A DNA stretch of 10,295 bases. Source: Planctomycetaceae bacterium UBA4732 (GTDB lineage: Bacteria; Planctomycetota; Planctomycetia; Gemmatales; Gemmataceae). Positions within the stretch are counted from its first letter, which is position 1; every line of letters starts with the position of its first letter. Shown one piece after another: positions 7,261 through 10,295 of this stretch. The notes under the pieces were generated by a model. The model saw only the letters and a program-made list of their open reading frames with translations, did not search any database and was not told where the DNA came from. The position numbers and the translations under genes were made by a program. The stretch covers positions 13,812 through 24,106 of the forward strand of contig DHJA01000063.1 of assembly GCA_002404095.1 (NCBI GenBank), given 5' to 3'.

Positions 7261-7482
7261 ATGAGTGACGCTATTAGACGTCTGGAAGTCGAGGTTGACT
7301 TGCGGCCGGGCGAGAAGTTGAAGCTGCCGCAGGCTCTGGTGGACAGCGTGGGGCCGGGGCGCTGGCGGATTATCGCGGCGCCGGCTGAAGGGGCTGGCGC
7401 CGCCGTTCGCCGGCATGACGCCTTCCTTGCCGGTTATGCCGTTGAGGATGAGGGCTTGTACGATGGCGATGCGAGCCGGTGA
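7261..7482 (+). CDS. small antitoxin-like protein (family unclear)
   Basis: A 73-aa protein starting MSDAIRRLEVEVDLRPGE. The N-terminal part alternates beta-type residues and ends in LKLPQALVDSVGPGRWRI, reminiscent of the LP...G..W strand-loop of small VapB/AbrB-like antitoxins. The C-terminus HDAFLAGYAVEDEGLYDG resembles the tail I associate with small antitoxin-like proteins of cyanobacteria and planctomycetes; this is recollection, not a search result. The ATG at 7261 is preferred because GGAGGAAGAG begins at 7248. An ATG at 7237 is in frame but sits two bases after the previous stop and lacks its own ribosome binding site. The gene follows DUF1501 by 26 bases and precedes a DUF433/DUF5615 pair, which supports a toxin-antitoxin context. 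It could instead be an unrelated hypothetical protein. Confidence 0.7.
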   Translation: MSDAIRRLEVEVDLRPGEKLKLPQALVDSVGPGRWRIIAAPAEGAGAAVRRHDAFLAGYAVEDEGLYDGDASR

Positions 7483-7533
7483 CAGGGTGATGGCGGGTGA
7501 AATAATGTTCAAAAGCTAATCGGAGAGAATTCC

Positions 7534-7851
7534 ATGACTTTGCCAGAATATCTCACGCAAGACACCGATGGCTATATCCACATCACAGGCCACCGTATCG
7601 GCTTACAAGACATAGTGTATTACTACAACCGGGAGAGTTCTCCGGAGGCGGTGCTGGAGGCTTTTCCCACGTTGGAGCCGGTTCTCGTCCACAAGGTCAT
7701 TGCATTCTACCTGCAGGAACAGGTGGATGTGGATGCCTACGTCGCGGGGTGTGAGGAGGAGATGGAGCGGCAGCGAGCGGCCGCGCCGCGGGGAACGGAT
7801 GCGGCCGAATTGCGGCGCCGGCTCGCGGCCAAGCAGGCGACAGGAACCTGA
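7534..7851 (+). CDS. DUF433 family antitoxin
   Basis: A 105-aa protein. Residues 13-70 match the DUF433 pattern: GYIHITGHRIGLQDIVYYYN, then SSPEAVLEAFPTLEPVLVHKVIAFYL, a compact helical DNA-binding-like domain. The C-terminal third (71-105, EEEMERQRAAA...ELRRRLAAKQ) is charged and probably helical, a likely toxin-binding tail. In known DUF433/PIN-like pairs this protein neutralises the toxin and probably represses its own operon. The ATG has GGAGAG (7522-7527) six bases upstream. The toxin gene begins two bases after the stop codon, a spacing typical of translational coupling. Confidence 0.85.
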   Translation: MTLPEYLTQDTDGYIHITGHRIGLQDIVYYYNRESSPEAVLEAFPTLEPVLVHKVIAFYLQEQVDVDAYVAGCEEEMERQRAAAPRGTDAAELRRRLAAKQATGT

Positions 7852-7853
7852 CC

Positions 7854-8225
7854 ATGCCGCTCCGCTTCGTACTCGACGAGAACCAACGCGGTTTACTCTG
7901 GCGCGCCGCCGTCCGCCATAATCAGGCTGGCGTCGGCCCTCTCGACTTGGTTCGCGTCGGCGACTCGCCGGACTTGCCGCTCGGCGCGAACGATTCGGAC
8001 ATTCTGCGGTGGAGCGAGCGCGAGGATCGCATCCTGGTCAGCTTCGACAAAACGACGATGGCTGGACATCTGGCCGATCATCTACAGGCCGGCCGCCATT
8101 CACCCGGCATATTCATGCTTAGGCGCGGCGCCCGCCTGTCTCAGGTAGTAGCCCATTTGGTGCTTGTCGCCTTCGCTAGTGAAGCTGGGGAATGGCACGA
8201 CCGGATCGAGTTTATCCCGTACTGA
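7854..8225 (+). CDS. DUF5615 PIN-like toxin
   Basis: A 123-aa protein of the DUF5615 PIN-like group, the expected partner of DUF433. FVLDEN (5-10) supplies the first acidic pair (Asp8, Glu9), ANDSDILRWSERED (45-58) gives Asp47 and Asp49, and RILVSFDKTTM (59-69) gives Asp65. These match the acidic residues of PIN-type nuclease sites, so RNA cleavage is the likely activity. The tail AGEWHDRIEFIPY is also typical of the subgroup. The protein looks full length with no sign of decay. Translation probably couples to the antitoxin gene two bases upstream, with AGGAA at 7843-7847 as ribosome binding site. The target RNA cannot be read from the sequence. Confidence 0.85.
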   Translation: MPLRFVLDENQRGLLWRAAVRHNQAGVGPLDLVRVGDSPDLPLGANDSDILRWSEREDRILVSFDKTTMAGHLADHLQAGRHSPGIFMLRRGARLSQVVAHLVLVAFASEAGEWHDRIEFIPY

Positions 8226-8241
8226 GCTGAAACAGCTCTTT
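8224..8241 (+). terminator. short terminator-like hairpin after the toxin gene
   Basis: GAGCTG (8224-8229), loop AAA and CAGCTC (8233-8238) form a perfect six-pair stem followed by TTT. It overlaps the last two bases of the toxin stop codon. The T-run is short, so termination may be weak. The following bases to 8360, between convergent genes, show no gene I can recognise. Confidence 0.4.
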
Positions 8242-8360
8242 CTCGACGGCACCGACGTTCGGAGTGCGTGGCCCTGGCCCACCTGAGCGGCCGGCTGGAG
8301 TCGAGGAGTTGACCGGGATCACACCGAAGCGGCTTTCCAGGAGGCTAAAGACCAGCTCAC

Positions 8361-9050
8361 TCATTCACCTGTTGCTCTTTTTTGGTCTCTATTCGGGGTT
8401 GTGCCAACGCCTTCGGCCGGCGGTAGATCGCGGATATTTTTGAGGCCGAATGCCTGCAAAAACTTCTTCGTCGTCCCATACACCTGCGGTCGGCCCAGCG
8501 AATCGTCGCGGCCGGCGATACGCACTAGGCCGCGTTCCATGAGCTGACGCAGCACGTCGCCGCTCTGGACGCCGCGCACCGCTTCTAGATCGGCGCGTGT
8601 GACCGGCTGGCGGTAGGCCACGATGGTCAGCGCCTCACGCAGAGCGGGCGTCAGCCGCGCTTCGGCGTCCGCTCTGCGCAGCCGCGACAACCACGGATGA
8701 TACTCCGGCTTTGTCAGCAATTGCCAGCCGCCCGCCACCTCCTCTACCTGAAACGCCGAGCCGTCCTGCTCATAGAGCGCTTGCAGCCGCGCCACCAACC
8801 GGCGCGCTTCCGTCGCGCCCGCCAGGCCGGCGACCGTCGTGAGTCGTCGCGCCGTCAATGGCTCATCCGCCGCCATTAGCGCGGCCTCGACGGTCGCCAA
8901 TCGGACGTCGCGCCCTTGCGCATCCTGTCCGACCTCATCCGAATTCTCGCGCTCCAGCAGGCGATAAATAAGAGGCAACGGCCGATTCCGCGGCAGGCAT
9001 GTCGTCCGCTGGCCGGGTAGGCGGTCGAGTAGGCGCGGGTCGTTCCCCAT
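8361..9050 (-). CDS. scpB: segregation and condensation protein B
   Basis: A 229-aa ScpB, the kleisin-associated dimer subunit of the SMC-ScpAB condensin that compacts and separates the chromosome in the cytoplasm. Two winged-helix domains are visible: the first at about 50-118 (RLATVEAALMAADEPLTARRL to VAGGWQLLTKPEY), the second at about 132-212 with the family hallmarks LREALTIVAYRQPVTRADLE, GLVRIAGRDDSLGRPQVYGT, KKFLQAFGL and DLPP. The first 45 residues are an unconserved-looking extension. The ATG at 9048-9050 is preferred because AGGAGG (complement of 9059-9064) lies eight bases upstream. The frame stays open to 9173, but that stretch is the palindromic repeat and would give a low-complexity extension. 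scpA, often adjacent in other bacteria, is not in the window. The gene is divergent from nuoH. Confidence 0.93.
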   Translation of the reverse strand: MGNDPRLLDRLPGQRTTCLPRNRPLPLIYRLLERENSDEVGQDAQGRDVRLATVEAALMAADEPLTARRLTTVAGLAGATEARRLVARLQALYEQDGSAFQVEEVAGGWQLLTKPEYHPWLSRLRRADAEARLTPALREALTIVAYRQPVTRADLEAVRGVQSGDVLRQLMERGLVRIAGRDDSLGRPQVYGTTKKFLQAFGLKNIRDLPPAEGVGTTPNRDQKRATGE

Positions 9051-9064
9051 AGCAATTTCCTCCT

Positions 9065-9189
9065 GGTTCCCACGCTCTGCGTGGGAACCCAGCCCGGACG
9101 CTCTGCGTCCCGAACCCGAGAGTCGCTGAACCGATCCAGACGGGACGCAGAGCGTCCCGGCGTGGGCGCCCACGCAGAGCGTGGGCGCC
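9065..9189. repeat. cluster of four short palindromes forming a larger inverted repeat
   Basis: Four hairpin units lie in a row. Unit 1 (9065-9089) is GGTTCCCACGC-TCT-GCGTGGGAACC. Unit 2 (9096-9110) is GGACGC-TCT-GCGTCC. Unit 3 (9141-9159) is CGGGACGC-AGA-GCGTCCCG. Unit 4 (9165-9189) is GGCGCCCACGC-AGA-GCGTGGGCGCC. All have perfect arms and three-base loops. Units 3-4 are near reverse complements of units 2-1, so the cluster is a nested inverted repeat around a 30-base centre. It resembles the short intergenic palindromes built on CACGCTCTGCGTG found in multiple copies in some GC-rich genomes, as I recall them. It abuts the scpB ribosome binding site (9059-9064) and sits 114 bases before nuoH. 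Confidence 0.9.
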
Positions 9190-9303
9190 AGGGTTTACGA
9201 GGGTTTCGATCCTCCCGCTTGCCGCGCCTTCGAGCGACCTATACAGTAACGCCCAATAGACCGGACGCACAATGCGATCCTTCCACGGCGGAGGCGCCTG
9301 CTC

Positions 9304-10295
9304 GTGATCGACCTGTCGCAAATACTGGGCGTATCGACCGCCTTGGCGAACTGGATCTCCGCCGGCCTCTCGGTCGCGATGATCCTCGGCTTCGTGGCCG
9401 TTTCCGCCATCTTCTTCATTTGGCTCGAACGTAAGGTCGCCGGCCGCATCCAAGATCGCCTCGGCCCTACCCGCGTCGGCGGCAAATTCGGTTGGCTCCA
9501 AACCATCGCCGACGGCATGAAACTGCTCGTCAAGGAAGACCTCATTCCGACAGCCGCCGATCAAATGCTCTTCCGCCTTGGGCCGTATATCGCCTTCTGT
9601 GGCGCCTTCGTGGCCTATCTCGCTCTGCCGTTCGCCAACGGCTGGGTGACGCGGCCGATGTCCATCGGCGTCTTTTTCATGCTGGCCGTCATGTCCACGG
9701 AAGTCTTCGGCATCATCCTCGCCGGCTACGGCTCCGGCAGCAAGTGGGCGCTCTTCGGCGGCATGCGCGAGGCCGCCCAGATGGTGAGCTACGAAGTGCC
9801 GATGGCCCTGTGCGTCCTCGTGCCGGTGATCGTGGCCGGCTCGATGGACCTTACGGAGATAACCCATCGGCAAACGGGCTTTTTCACGGAATGGTACGTC
9901 TTCCGCAACCCGTTCACCTTCGCCGCCTTCTGGACCTATTTCTGTTGCGCCACCGCCCAATGCAAGCGGGCGCCGTTCGACCTCGCCGAGGCTGAGAGCG
10001 AGCTGGTCGCCGGCTTTCACACGGAATACAGCGGTCTGCGCTGGTCGTTTTTCTTCATGGCGGAATACGGCGCCATGTTCGCCGTCAGCGGCATCGCACT
10101 GTTGTTGTTTCTCGGCGGCTGGAACAGCGGTCTTTTGCCCTTTGAGTTGAGCGACAAGTTCGCGCAGTGGCTGGGCGGCTCGGCCGAACCTTCCGCTCTC
10201 GGTTTTGTGGTCGGCAACGTGATAAACGTGGTCGTATTCGTCCTTAAAGGCTGGATGCTGGTCTTCGTGATGATGTGGGTGCGCTGGACGCTGCC
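9304..10295 (+). CDS. nuoH: NADH-quinone oxidoreductase subunit H (3' end cut by window)
   Basis: An uninterrupted frame of 330 codons runs to the window edge and encodes NuoH, the membrane subunit of respiratory complex I that helps form the quinone site and links the peripheral and membrane arms. Family signatures are clear: ERKVAGRIQDRLGPTR (42-57), GWLQTIADGMKLLVKEDL (63-80) and PFDLAEAESELVAGFHTEYS (224-243). Several hydrophobic membrane segments are present, including about 19-40, 95-110, 120-140, 165-180 and 300-325. The start is GTG at 9304 with GGAGG (9290-9294) nine bases upstream; an in-frame TAA at 9247-9249 rules out a much longer N-terminus. The window stops in VRWTLP, just before the C-terminal segment. 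nuoH seems to open its transcription unit, as nuoG is not upstream. A weak promoter-like pair (TTGCCG 9219-9224, TACAGT 9242-9247, 17 bases apart) is possible. Confidence 0.95.
   Translation, partial: MIDLSQILGVSTALANWISAGLSVAMILGFVAVSAIFFIWLERKVAGRIQDRLGPTRVGGKFGWLQTIADGMKLLVKEDLIPTAADQMLFRLGPYIAFCGAFVAYLALPFANGWVTRPMSIGVFFMLAVMSTEVFGIILAGYGSGSKWALFGGMREAAQMVSYEVPMALCVLVPVIVAGSMDLTEITHRQTGFFTEWYVFRNPFTFAAFWTYFCCATAQCKRAPFDLAEAESELVAGFHTEYSGLRWSFFFMAEYGAMFAVSGIALLLFLGGWNSGLLPFELSDKFAQWLGGSAEPSALGFVVGNVINVVVFVLKGWMLVFVMMWVRWTL

Noticed and set aside
8242..8360. Possible remnant of a gene between the toxin gene and scpB
   Set aside because: All frames are broken and no stretch could be matched to a family by eye; a translated search would be needed to support it.
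8935..10020. 361-codon minus-strand frame across nuoH and the palindromes
   Set aside because: It is antisense to nuoH, which carries clear family signatures; the His/Asp/Glu-rich translation is typical of an antisense shadow.
1..10295. tRNA, rRNA, riboswitch or complete insertion sequence
   Set aside because: No cloverleaf, rRNA core, known aptamer core or transposase gene was seen on either strand by reading; short structured RNAs could be missed without a covariance search.

Overview
The window looks like chromosomal DNA of a member of the Planctomycetota. This rests on the GC-rich composition, the adjacent DUF1549/DUF1553 and DUF1501 genes (a pairing typical of this phylum), the 'VTDAGLKEL' leucine-rich-repeat proteins, and the secreted alpha/beta hydrolase. 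Order or genus cannot be fixed from the sequence alone.

Left part (1-3530): a minus-strand secreted serine esterase (30-779) is followed by two plus-strand leucine-rich-repeat (LRR) paralogues in tandem. The first (955-1348) is short and carries two frameshifts. The second (1738-3330) is an intact 530-aa candidate lipoprotein with 17 repeat units, three of them long. Each LRR gene is followed by the same hairpin with a T-rich tail, so the duplication included the 3' flank.

Centre (3530-7234): an exported DUF1549/DUF1553 protein with a CxxCH motif and a Tat-exported DUF1501 protein form the planctomycete pair. A near-perfect 31-bp-arm palindrome lies between them and ends just before the DUF1501 ribosome binding site.

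Right-centre (7261-8241): three closely spaced small genes look like a toxin-antitoxin cassette. They are a 73-aa antitoxin-like protein of unclear family, a DUF433 antitoxin and a DUF5615 PIN-like toxin, followed by a small terminator-like hairpin.

Right end (8361-10295): scpB (chromosome condensation, minus strand) and nuoH (NADH:quinone oxidoreductase subunit H, plus strand, GTG start, cut by the window edge) are divergent. The gap between them holds a 125-bp cluster of four short palindromes arranged as a larger inverted repeat. Most of the window is housekeeping or common planctomycete accessory content. The points most worth a second look are the palindromic elements abutting ribosome binding sites, the modular build of the LRR gene with its duplicated hairpin, and the extra antitoxin-like gene beside the DUF433/DUF5615 pair. 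No clearly new multi-gene system is visible.
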